This document shows positions 8,738 through 15,966 of a stretch of DNA of 64,000 nucleotides, piece after piece. A model generated the notes under the pieces. It was given only the letters and a program-made list of their open reading frames with translations, had not been told where the DNA came from and ran no database searches. The DNA lies in assembly GCF_015182285.1 (NCBI RefSeq), contig NZ_PRDM01000001.1, positions 496,001 to 560,000 on the forward strand, read 5' to 3'. Positions within the stretch are counted from its first letter, which is position 1. Every line of letters begins with the position of its first letter. Position numbers and translations under genes: made by a program. This DNA is from Flavobacterium hungaricum (lineage in GTDB: Bacteria > Bacteroidota > Bacteroidia > Flavobacteriales > Flavobacteriaceae).

Positions 8738-9259
8738 ATGAAAAATTTCATTTTAAATAGTGTATTTCTGTTTGTTCTTTGTCCTTTGCTTTTGGCACAG
8801 GGAAAAGAAGAAAACTCAGAATTTAAAAACTATAGTTCCTCACTTTTTAATTCAAAAGAAAAAGCTTTCAGCATTGTTTCTAATTTGGATAAAAAAGAAA
8901 GAGAAGAATTAAATTCTAGAATTCAATCGGGTGTAGTGATACAGCAAATAGGAGATTTTAATAAAGTATATGCTTCTTTAAAATCGAATGATACTAAGGT
9001 GGCAGTAGATCAAAAAGGCGACAGTAATGCGCTGTTTTTAGATAAAAATGCCAAAACAATTACACAGAGTGTTATACAACAAGGTGATCACAACAAGATT
9101 TCTGATTTTACATTATATACCAATTATAATGTAAATATGGAAATGATTCAAAAAGGGGATAACCAGAATATTCAAAATATTGGAACCAATTCGCTGTCAA
9201 AAAACATGAAAATTACGCAGACCGGAAATGGGGCTTCAATAATTCTAATAAACAACTAA
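8738..9259 (+). CDS. Minor curlin-like protein (CsgB-like)
   Basis: A 173-residue secreted protein with a signal peptide (ending LLLAQ), then a charged region of about 70 residues without repeats, then roughly five curlin-type units: VIQQIGDFNKVYASLK, VDQKGDSNALFLDKN, IQQGDHNKISDF, IQKGDNQNIQNIG and ITQTGNGASIILINN. By position and by its shorter repeat array it is likely the nucleator, equivalent to CsgB, but this is inferred. The stop is six bases before the next ATG. Confidence 0.78.
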   Translation: MKNFILNSVFLFVLCPLLLAQGKEENSEFKNYSSSLFNSKEKAFSIVSNLDKKEREELNSRIQSGVVIQQIGDFNKVYASLKSNDTKVAVDQKGDSNALFLDKNAKTITQSVIQQGDHNKISDFTLYTNYNVNMEMIQKGDNQNIQNIGTNSLSKNMKITQTGNGASIILINN

Positions 9260-9265
9260 AACAGC

Positions 9266-9670
9266 ATGCTTTTTAGAAACAGACATATTACCATCTTTTT
9301 AGCACTTTTTTCTTCTTTCATTTATGGGCAGGTGCCTCAGGATAAGATCAAAGCCAAATTAGAAATTGTACAAGTAGAAGGTACCGTAAAAATTACGGGT
9401 ACAGCCGAAAATCTTACCGATGTAATTCGGAGTGCTGCTTATAAGATGTCTGTCATAAAAAATAATAATAAAAGTAATAATCAGTCTAACAACGATCAGG
9501 TTGGCGCTTTTACTTTACAGCCCAACGAAATACAGAAATTATCAACATCTCAGATTAATTTATCTGCCAATGATGAAGTAATTGTGCTGCTTTTGTTTTA
9601 TGATGAAGACAAGCAGATTATAGCAAAAGATCGTATTGTTCTTGGTGAGGAAAAAAAAAAGACGATGTAA
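9266..9670 (+). CDS. csgE: CsgH-like N-terminal part of a frameshifted csgE gene
   Basis: 134 residues as read. After a signal peptide (ending FIYGQ) comes a domain resembling CsgH-type chaperones (KLEIVQVEGTVKITGTAENL, then an Ig-like beta pattern). The frame runs into ten A (9651-9660) and stops at 9668-9670. The next frame continues without a stop from the A-run into a complete CsgE domain. One added A, or two fewer, would join both parts into a protein of about 243 residues. The gene is therefore broken, phase-variable, decoded by slippage, or affected by a sequencing error. Confidence 0.72.
   Translation: MLFRNRHITIFLALFSSFIYGQVPQDKIKAKLEIVQVEGTVKITGTAENLTDVIRSAAYKMSVIKNNNKSNNQSNNDQVGAFTLQPNEIQKLSTSQINLSANDEVIVLLLFYDEDKQIIAKDRIVLGEEKKKTM
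9651..9660 (+). other. A10 homopolymer at the csgE frameshift point
   Basis: Ten consecutive A between gagg and gacgatg. The upstream frame gives EEKKKTM then stop. The downstream frame opens as DDVIVLPVDGF, the start of the CsgE domain. The run is the natural site for slipped-strand mispairing, transcriptional slippage or a base-calling error. Confidence 0.8.
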
Positions 9671-9996
9671 TAGTTCTTCCTGTTGATGGATTTGTTTTAA
9701 GAGGGATCATAACAGATGATACAAAAACAAAGATGGGAAAAGATTTTTACGATAGGTATTATTACAAATACAATGAACTTGGGATAAATGCAGAAAAAAT
9801 AGTCACAATAGGTGAAGAATATAGTTTTGCCAGAAATACAGCCATATCTATCTCCATAGATAACGAGGTTATTTATGAATTTTTAGCAAGACCGGACGAC
9901 GAATTTTTAGAAGCAGTTGCAGAAGAATCTGTAAACGCAACCTTTACTTATTTGAAAGAGAAAGAAAAAGAACGCAAATATTTCACTCAGTATTAA
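9661..9996 (+). CDS. csgE: CsgE domain, downstream part of frameshifted csgE
   Basis: Open from the A10 run to a stop at 9994-9996. The first in-frame ATG is at 9733, inside the conserved domain, so initiation there would lose the domain start and the signal peptide. The sequence carries CsgE features: GKDFYDRYYYKYNE, ARNTAISISIDNEVIYEFLARPDDEF and VNATFTYLKE, matching the HDFYRAF...ITITVNQDVIFQTFL...LKRDF pattern of E. coli CsgE. CsgE is the periplasmic adaptor that caps the CsgG pore and brings curlin to it. Its function here depends on restoration of the reading frame. Confidence 0.8.
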   Translation, partial: DDVIVLPVDGFVLRGIITDDTKTKMGKDFYDRYYYKYNELGINAEKIVTIGEEYSFARNTAISISIDNEVIYEFLARPDDEFLEAVAEESVNATFTYLKEKEKERKYFTQY

Positions 9997-10012
9997 TTTT
10001 ATTATCAGCGCC

Positions 10013-10417
10013 ATGAAATTTATTTTAACCTTCACAGTAGTACTTTTTATCTCTTCGTTTACAAATGCACAAGCTTTAGTTTATAAACCAGTCAATCCAG
10101 CTTTTGGAGGAGATACCTTTAATTATCAATGGCTTTTGAGCAGTGCCGAGGCACAAAATAAGCAGAAAGATAAAACCGCTGTAACTACGCAGCAAACTGA
10201 CTTAGAAAGATTTAAAGCCAATTTAAATGCGCAGTTATTAAGTCAGATTTCAAGTTCTCTTTATAAACAGCAATTTGGTACAGACGGTATCAAAGAAGGC
10301 TTTTATACTTTCGGAAGTTATTCGGTAGACGTTTACCCGTCAGCAGATGGATTAACGCTCAATATTTTAGATACCAATACAGGAGAACAAACACAAGTAA
10401 TCATCCCAAATAAATAA
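10013..10417 (+). CDS. csgF: Curli assembly protein CsgF
   Basis: A 134-residue exported protein, the usual size of CsgF. The signal peptide ends at TNAQ. The mature N-terminus ALVYKPVNPAFGGDTFNYQWLLSSA is the CsgF signature, the segment that in E. coli inserts into the CsgG pore. CsgF couples secretion to nucleation at the cell surface. It starts 16 bp after csgE and ends 1 bp before csgG, so the genes are co-transcribed and probably translationally coupled. Confidence 0.92.
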   Translation: MKFILTFTVVLFISSFTNAQALVYKPVNPAFGGDTFNYQWLLSSAEAQNKQKDKTAVTTQQTDLERFKANLNAQLLSQISSSLYKQQFGTDGIKEGFYTFGSYSVDVYPSADGLTLNILDTNTGEQTQVIIPNK

Positions 10418-10418
10418 C

Positions 10419-11780
10419 ATGCGCTTACATTACTCTTTACTCATTTTATTTGGATTTCTTTTTACTGGCTGCGGCGCTTATTACAATCAACCCACTGGAG
10501 TTCAAAAAGCTGTTTTGGGAGAGGGTACGCCTGCGACTTCATTACTAAAAGAGCTTCCAAAACCAAAAGAACAGGTTGTGGTGGGTGTCTATAAATTTAG
10601 AGACCAGACCGGACAATACAAACCTCAGGAAAACGGAAGCAGTTTTAGCACAGCTGTTACACAAGGGGCAACTTCTATTTTGATCAAAGCTTTAGAAGAT
10701 TCTAAATGGTTTATTCCGATTGAACGTGAAAATATTGGAAATCTGCTTCAGGAACGAAATCTTATTCGTGCAACGAGACAAGAATATGTCAAGAATGCCA
10801 ATCCGAACGAACCGCAGTTAACACCGCTTTTGTATGCTGGGGTTTTATTAGAAGGCGGTATTGTTTCGTATGATTCTAATATTATTACGGGCGGGTTTGG
10901 AGCTCGATATTTTGGAGCCGGAGCGTCTGTAAAGTACCGTCAGGATCGTGTTACGATTTATCTTCGAATGATTTCTACTTCGAACGGAAAAATCCTAAAA
11001 TCAGTTTATATATCCAAAACCATTTTATCTCAGGCCATTGACGAAAGTCTTTTTAGATATGTCAATTTTAAAAGACTTTTAGAAGTAGAAACCGGTTATA
11101 CTACAAATGAACCCGTTCATATGGCTGTGACAGAAGCGATAGAAAAAGCAGTTGAATCGCTTGTCATAGAAGGTTTACAAGATAATATCTGGGAAGCCGA
11201 TGCTCCAAAATGGCAGGTCGATAATTTGCTCAAAGCCTATAACGAAGAAACAAAAACTGCTGAAGTAACAGAATTGTACGGAAGAACTCTTGAAAAAAGA
11301 AGAAGCAAATTTGGAATAGAAATTTCTGGAGGCGCAGCATTAATTGATGGTGATTACAAAGACCCGCTGATGAGACCGTTTGGAAGAGGAGCTTTAAAAT
11401 TTATGCTGACACCGAGTTTCACTTTAAGTGCTTCTACGAATGTTGTTAATCTGGCAAATAAAAACCTTTTGGATGTCGGCTACATTACTTACGATTTAAA
11501 TTTAGAATGGATTTTACTTCCTAAAGACCGATTTACACCTTATCTCTATGGAGGGGGCGGTTTTGCAATGAACAGGAAATTTGAAAATACGTATAGTAAA
11601 GTTCAGTTTGGTGCAGGTTTAGAATATATGGCTGCAGATTATTTAGGAATAAAATTGTTTGCAGAACAAAACATTAATTTTAGCGATAATGTTGACTATA
11701 AAATAACCGGAACCAGAGATGATTACTATTATAAATTCGGATTAGGACTGACGTTTTATTTTGGAGTAAAGAAGAAATAA
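10419..11780 (+). CDS. csgG: CsgG curli secretion channel with extra C-terminal beta domain
   Basis: A 453-residue lipoprotein (lipobox FTGC near residue 18). Residues up to about 270 match CsgG: GCGAYYNQP, VVVGVYKFRDQTGQYKP, IKALEDSKWFIPIERENIGNLLQERNLIR and the GGFGARYFGAGASVKYRQDRV pore-strand region. CsgG forms the nonameric outer-membrane curlin pore. E. coli CsgG is 277 residues; the extra roughly 165 residues here (SKFGIEISGGAALIDGDYKD to the end) look like an OmpA-type eight-strand barrel, with alternating strands and a final aromatic strand LGLTFYFGV. Extended CsgG proteins occur in Bacteroidota; the role of the tail is not known to me. Confidence 0.9.
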   Translation: MRLHYSLLILFGFLFTGCGAYYNQPTGVQKAVLGEGTPATSLLKELPKPKEQVVVGVYKFRDQTGQYKPQENGSSFSTAVTQGATSILIKALEDSKWFIPIERENIGNLLQERNLIRATRQEYVKNANPNEPQLTPLLYAGVLLEGGIVSYDSNIITGGFGARYFGAGASVKYRQDRVTIYLRMISTSNGKILKSVYISKTILSQAIDESLFRYVNFKRLLEVETGYTTNEPVHMAVTEAIEKAVESLVIEGLQDNIWEADAPKWQVDNLLKAYNEETKTAEVTELYGRTLEKRRSKFGIEISGGAALIDGDYKDPLMRPFGRGALKFMLTPSFTLSASTNVVNLANKNLLDVGYITYDLNLEWILLPKDRFTPYLYGGGGFAMNRKFENTYSKVQFGAGLEYMAADYLGIKLFAEQNINFSDNVDYKITGTRDDYYYKFGLGLTFYFGVKKK

Positions 11781-11834
11781 AACAGCATTTGGGAATTTAT
11801 AAGTAATGGAGTTTAAAATTTAAAACAAACAGCA

Positions 11835-13319
11835 ATGAGGTATTTATATAAAATAACCAGTATACTTTTTTTATTGTTTTTGGTTTCTTGCAGCGAAGAA
11901 AAAATTGGAGATACTGAGTTCGGAACTGTTACAGGTAAAGTGGTTAACAGCGATACTTTTGAACCAATGGAAAATGTAAAGATATTATCGAGCCCGACAA
12001 CAAGTACAGTATTTACTGATGCTGACGGAAAATTTACAGTTTCTGGTGTAAAAACCGGAGAATATTCATTTCAGGCTCAAAAAGATGGTTTTGTAGCAAA
12101 GTTTGAAGCAGTAACCGTAACGGCGAACAATACATCAGAAATTGTTTTTGAATTAAGCAAATCTACAGCCAATAACAAGCCGCCGACAGTTCCTGTATTG
12201 GTAACTCCGGCAGACAACAGTACCAATCAAGCGGTGGCGTTTGATCTTACCTGGACGGTTACAGATCCTGATAATGATGTGATGACTTATACCGTTACAT
12301 TGCGAAATGACAAAAACAGCGAAGTAAAAGTTTTTGCCGATATAAAAGATAAAAAACTAAGTGTTACAGATTTAATTTACGGGACCAAATATTATTGGCA
12401 GGTTGCGGTAAGCGATGGTATAAATACGCCGGTTTTAAGTACCATCAGTTCGTTTTCGACTCTGCCGTTTCCAGTAACAAGGCATTTATTTGTAAAAACA
12501 ATCAACGGGAACAATGTGATTTTTACAGCAGACGATGCCGGAAAACAATACCAGTTAACCAGTTCTGATAAAAATTATTGGCGTCCCAGAAGAAATAACC
12601 AAGCGCAGAAAATTGCTTTTATCGGAACAAGCGGTTCACAAAATGATCTTTATACCATGAATTATGACGGAACAGGAATTATGAAAGTGACCAATTCTGT
12701 TCCAATTGCAGGGTTTAATTCTAATTATTTAGGATATTCCTGGAATGCCTCAGGAAGTGAATTTCTGTATCCCAACTTTGATAAATTGTATCGAATCAAA
12801 AGTGATGGAAGCGGTTTGGCAAAAGTCTTTCAGACACCTAATGGTAAGTTTATTTCAGAATGCGATTGGAGTGCAGACGGGACTAAAATTGCGCTTAAAG
12901 TAAATGATATTAACGGATACGGAGTAGAAATATATGTGATAAATCCATCAGGAGTTGTAGAAACACCCGTTTTAGGTGGAGTTTCGGGAGCTGTAAGCGG
13001 ATTAAATTTTTCAGTATCAGGACAAAAACTGGTTTACACACGAGATATTACCGGTTTTGAAAACAGTAGTTACAGACAATTAGATTCCAGAATTTTTGAA
13101 TACAGTTTTATTCTGGGAAATTCATACGAAATTGCAACCGAAAAAACCGCTGGGACAAATGATCTGGATGTTCGTTATTCTCCAAATGAAGCAGAACTTA
13201 TTTTCACCAATACTTCAAACGATGGAATTTCGGTTAAAAATACAGTCAAAATGGGGATCGGTGTAGCAAACTCCAGAGCAGTATTATTTACAGGAACAGC
13301 AATGCCCGATTGGGAATAA
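11835..13319 (+). CDS. Surface-type lipoprotein with CarboxypepD_reg-like, FnIII-like and beta-propeller regions
   Basis: A 494-residue lipoprotein (lipobox VSC, Cys19). Cysteine is followed by SEEK, resembling the acidic lipoprotein export signal that sends Bacteroidota lipoproteins to the outer surface. Domains in order: a carboxypeptidase-regulatory-like Ig fold (about 30-115: GTVTGKVVNSDTFEPMENVKI, DADGKFTVSGVKTGEYSF), a fibronectin-III-like domain (about 120-212: PPTVPVLVTPADNSTN), then TolB/WD40-like propeller blades (about 215-494: NDLYTMNYDGTGIMKVT, DKLYRIKSDGSGL, CDWSADGTKIAL). It lies 54 bp after csgG on the same strand with no terminator seen between, so it may be the last gene of the curli operon. 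Function is unknown. Confidence 0.75.
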   Translation: MRYLYKITSILFLLFLVSCSEEKIGDTEFGTVTGKVVNSDTFEPMENVKILSSPTTSTVFTDADGKFTVSGVKTGEYSFQAQKDGFVAKFEAVTVTANNTSEIVFELSKSTANNKPPTVPVLVTPADNSTNQAVAFDLTWTVTDPDNDVMTYTVTLRNDKNSEVKVFADIKDKKLSVTDLIYGTKYYWQVAVSDGINTPVLSTISSFSTLPFPVTRHLFVKTINGNNVIFTADDAGKQYQLTSSDKNYWRPRRNNQAQKIAFIGTSGSQNDLYTMNYDGTGIMKVTNSVPIAGFNSNYLGYSWNASGSEFLYPNFDKLYRIKSDGSGLAKVFQTPNGKFISECDWSADGTKIALKVNDINGYGVEIYVINPSGVVETPVLGGVSGAVSGLNFSVSGQKLVYTRDITGFENSSYRQLDSRIFEYSFILGNSYEIATEKTAGTNDLDVRYSPNEAELIFTNTSNDGISVKNTVKMGIGVANSRAVLFTGTAMPDWE

Positions 13320-13362
13320 AAATAACAAGCCAATTGCTTTTATAACCAATTTTATTTTGAGG

Positions 13363-13397
13363 AAATCGGCAGAAGATCTTTCTGTCGATTTTTTTTT
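13363..13397 (+). terminator. Terminator closing the curli locus
   Basis: Arms aaatcggcagaa (13363-13374) and ttctgtcgattt (13380-13391), one G-U pair, followed by T8. Confidence 0.85.
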
Positions 13398-13441
13398 AAC
13401 AATCAAACATCTGAATCAATCAAAGAATTAAAAAAAGGGAT

Positions 13442-13449
13442 TATCTTTG
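13442..13449 (+). promoter_or_regulatory. -7 promoter box of purM
   Basis: TATCTTTG, a perfect TAnnTTTG match, 26 bp before the ATG. Confidence 0.7.
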
Positions 13450-13475
13450 CACCACATCAACACAAACTAATTTTC

Positions 13476-14654
13476 ATGAGTTCAGATTCTAGCAAAAGGT
13501 ACGCACAAAGAGGTGTTTCGGCATCAAAAGAAGACGTACACAACGCCATAAAAAATATTGACAAAGGTTTATTCCCGCAGGCATTCTGTAAAATTGTCCC
13601 AGATTATTTAACTCAGGACGATGAGCATTGTTTAATTATGCACGCAGACGGCGCAGGAACAAAATCGTCTTTGGCTTATATGTATTGGAAAGAAACCGGA
13701 GATCTTTCGGTTTGGAAAGGAATCGCTCAGGATGCTTTAATCATGAATATTGATGACTTGTTGTGTGTAGGAGCAACGGACAATATATTGCTTTCATCTA
13801 CTATTGGAAGAAATAAAAACTTAATTCCGGCTGACGTTATTTCGGCAATTATCAACGGAACAGAAGAATTAATCAACGAATTAAAATCTTTTGGAGTTAC
13901 CATTCATTCAACAGGAGGAGAAACGGCAGACGTTGGAGATGTTGTTCGAACTATTATTGTAGATTCTACCGTAACGGCGCGTATGAAACGAAGCGATGTG
14001 GTAGACAATGCAAATATCAAAGCGGGAGATGTGATCGTTGGTTTGGCTTCTTTTGGACAAGCTTCTTATGAGAAAGGTTATAATGGAGGAATGGGAAGTA
14101 ACGGACTTACTTCTGCACGTCACGATGTTTTCGGAAAATACCTGGCTAAAAAATACCCAGAAAGTTACGATGCCGCAGTTCCAGAAGATTTAATCTATTC
14201 GGGACAGGTAAATTTAACCGATGCCGTAGAAAACAGCCCCATAAACGCAGGACAATTAGTGCTTTCTCCAACAAGAACTTATGCGCCGATTATCAAGAAA
14301 ATTTTAGACCAGTACACTCCAGAAGATATTCACGGAATGGTGCATTGCAGCGGTGGTGCACAGACTAAAATTTTACATTTCGTAAAAGATTTACACATTA
14401 TAAAAGATAATTTATTTCCAGTGCCGCCCTTGTTTAAATTAATTCAAGAGCAGTCAAAAACAGATTGGAAAGAAATGTATCAGGTTTTCAACTGCGGTCA
14501 CAGAATGGAGCTTTATGTTCCTGAAAATATCGCGCAGGATATTATCGAAATTTCAAAATCATTCAATGTTGAGGCACAAATTGTAGGTAGAGTAGAAGCA
14601 TCAGATTCTAAAAAACTTACCATTACCAGCGAATACGGAACATTTGAATATTAA
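13476..14654 (+). CDS. purM: Phosphoribosylformylglycinamidine cyclo-ligase (AIR synthase)
   Basis: A 392-residue PurM: ATP-dependent closure of FGAM to aminoimidazole ribonucleotide, step five of purine synthesis, in the cytoplasm. It is longer than the roughly 345-residue E. coli enzyme, which is usual in Bacteroidota. Features: N-terminal RYAQRGVSASKED, the metal/ATP region MHADGAGTKSSLAYMYWKETGD, and the STGGETADVGDVVRTIIVDST glycine-rich loop. It has its own promoter and is followed by a large inverted repeat; no other pur gene is adjacent, although guaA lies 22 kb away. Confidence 0.93.
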   Translation: MSSDSSKRYAQRGVSASKEDVHNAIKNIDKGLFPQAFCKIVPDYLTQDDEHCLIMHADGAGTKSSLAYMYWKETGDLSVWKGIAQDALIMNIDDLLCVGATDNILLSSTIGRNKNLIPADVISAIINGTEELINELKSFGVTIHSTGGETADVGDVVRTIIVDSTVTARMKRSDVVDNANIKAGDVIVGLASFGQASYEKGYNGGMGSNGLTSARHDVFGKYLAKKYPESYDAAVPEDLIYSGQVNLTDAVENSPINAGQLVLSPTRTYAPIIKKILDQYTPEDIHGMVHCSGGAQTKILHFVKDLHIIKDNLFPVPPLFKLIQEQSKTDWKEMYQVFNCGHRMELYVPENIAQDIIEISKSFNVEAQIVGRVEASDSKKLTITSEYGTFEY

Positions 14655-14673
14655 TTTTTGAAATATTGTAGGC

Positions 14674-14732
14674 GTAGAGACGCACAGCAGTGCGTCTAAC
14701 ATTTCCAAAGACGCACTGCTGTGCGTCTCTAC
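14674..14732. repeat. Nested palindromic repeat (gtagagacgca...tgcgtctctac type)
   Basis: Two 24-bp arms (14674-14697 and 14709-14732) are perfect reverse complements around 11 bp. Each arm is itself a hairpin (agacgca-cagcag-tgcgtct). It can serve as terminator of purM, but the sequence type recurs as a dispersed intergenic element in Flavobacterium and cyanobacteria as far as I know. Confidence 0.85.
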
Positions 14733-14756
14733 AAAAATCATCAAATACCATAAATT

Positions 14757-15113
14757 ATGTACGAATTACTTTTTTGGAGATATCTAGACGAAATTTACTT
14801 AAACAATCAGGAAGTTTATGAGGCTCTTCTTGAAAAAGAAGAAATAGATGGTTTGGCTGTGCTTCAAACAGAAGTAATCGTCAACCGTATCAATTCTGTT
14901 TTCTCAGACTGGGAAAGGGTAGACGAAAACAGCTGGAAAAATCCAAAAGGCAAAGGTGCATTTCAAGTAATCACAACGCCGCAAAGCATCAAAATTGACT
15001 GTTACGGAACAGAAGGAAAAACTATGAATAAATTGGTTGAGGTAATGGAAGAATTCAAATTACCGCTTTACGATCCGCAGGTTCCAGAACGTTATGACGA
15101 AATGAACGAATAG
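14757..15113 (+). CDS. Conserved-looking small protein of unknown function
   Basis: 118 residues, no signal peptide or membrane segment, strongly acidic, with a helical N-terminus (YLDEIYLNNQEVYEALLEKEEIDGL) and a beta-containing second half (GAFQVITTPQSIKIDCYGTEGK). I do not recognise a family. It sits between the purM palindrome and a tandem heptamer repeat; codon usage looks like its neighbours, which supports a real gene. Confidence 0.6.
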   Translation: MYELLFWRYLDEIYLNNQEVYEALLEKEEIDGLAVLQTEVIVNRINSVFSDWERVDENSWKNPKGKGAFQVITTPQSIKIDCYGTEGKTMNKLVEVMEEFKLPLYDPQVPERYDEMNE

Positions 15114-15136
15114 GTTTTTTGTTTAAGGTTTTTTTT

Positions 15137-15164
15137 GTTTCAAGTTTCAGGTTTCAGGTTTCAG
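15137..15164. repeat. Tandem 7-bp repeat gtttca(a/g) x4
   Basis: gtttcaa followed by three gtttcag units, just after the stop of the 118-residue gene and before the 3' end of the convergent gene. Confidence 0.85.
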
Positions 15165-15211
15165 GTTTTTGCGATGTTTGTTTTGAAATTTACTATTTGA
15201 AATTTAAAAAA

Positions 15212-15841
15212 TTATCCGTCTTTCAAAAGAAGGTTTTGTTCTTTTCTAAGTTTAATAACCAATTGATCTACATAGGTTTTGACTTTCTGCGGAAGCGTAT
15301 TCCAAGCAGCATCTTTCTTAAAACTTCTGCAATAATCTAAGTCACATTCAACGGCACGAATAACGTATTTTTTATTCTTGTAAACCGTAATAATTTTTAC
15401 TCTGCGTACTTCACCATATTCGGTTTTAGAGCCGTAAACAATTATCGGTTCAATATAACCATCGCCGTCAAGATCTTTAAGTGTGCAGTATTTTGTCCAG
15501 AACCAAATATTGGTTTCCTTTGGCTCGTACGCTTCAAGAAGATCATTAATGCTCCATTTTTCTAAAAAACCACCGTGATCATTCATTGCGCAAATGGCTT
15601 TTATTTTGGTGTTTAGAGTATCTTTTTTCGTGATTTTCTGCTGATTTTCTCCTAAGACCAAATTGTAAACGCCGCCTTTATCGCTAAATTCATAAGCTTT
15701 ATAAATCGGGAAATTACTTAAGCTGTTAAGTTCTCTTTGCGAAATCTCTTTTTTATCCAAAAGATAGTCTGTGGTCTTTTGTGAAAATAGAATTGTAGAA
15801 TAAAGTAAGAACAAAAAGATAAAAGAATTTTTCATGAGCAA
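15212..15841 (-). CDS. Exported protein of unknown function with calcium-loop-like motif
   Basis: 209 residues with a signal peptide (ending TILFSQ). The middle contains DLDGDGYIEPIIVYGS, an EF-hand/FG-GAP-like acidic loop followed by a strand. It resembles a family found in Flavobacteriia and loosely linked to surface polysaccharide production in Riemerella; I hold that link weakly. An in-frame ATG two codons downstream (15835) is an equally good start. It stands alone on the minus strand, facing the 118-residue gene. Confidence 0.65.
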   Translation of the reverse strand: MLMKNSFIFLFLLYSTILFSQKTTDYLLDKKEISQRELNSLSNFPIYKAYEFSDKGGVYNLVLGENQQKITKKDTLNTKIKAICAMNDHGGFLEKWSINDLLEAYEPKETNIWFWTKYCTLKDLDGDGYIEPIIVYGSKTEYGEVRRVKIITVYKNKKYVIRAVECDLDYCRSFKKDAAWNTLPQKVKTYVDQLVIKLRKEQNLLLKDG

Positions 15842-15966
15842 AGGCGTTTAATAAATCAAAGGTATTCAAAACGTATTTACTTTGCTTCGATTTATATTTT
15901 TTATAAAACATATTTATTGTAATTTTCTCTCAAATAAAAATATTCCCCAAAAATAACCATTAAACA

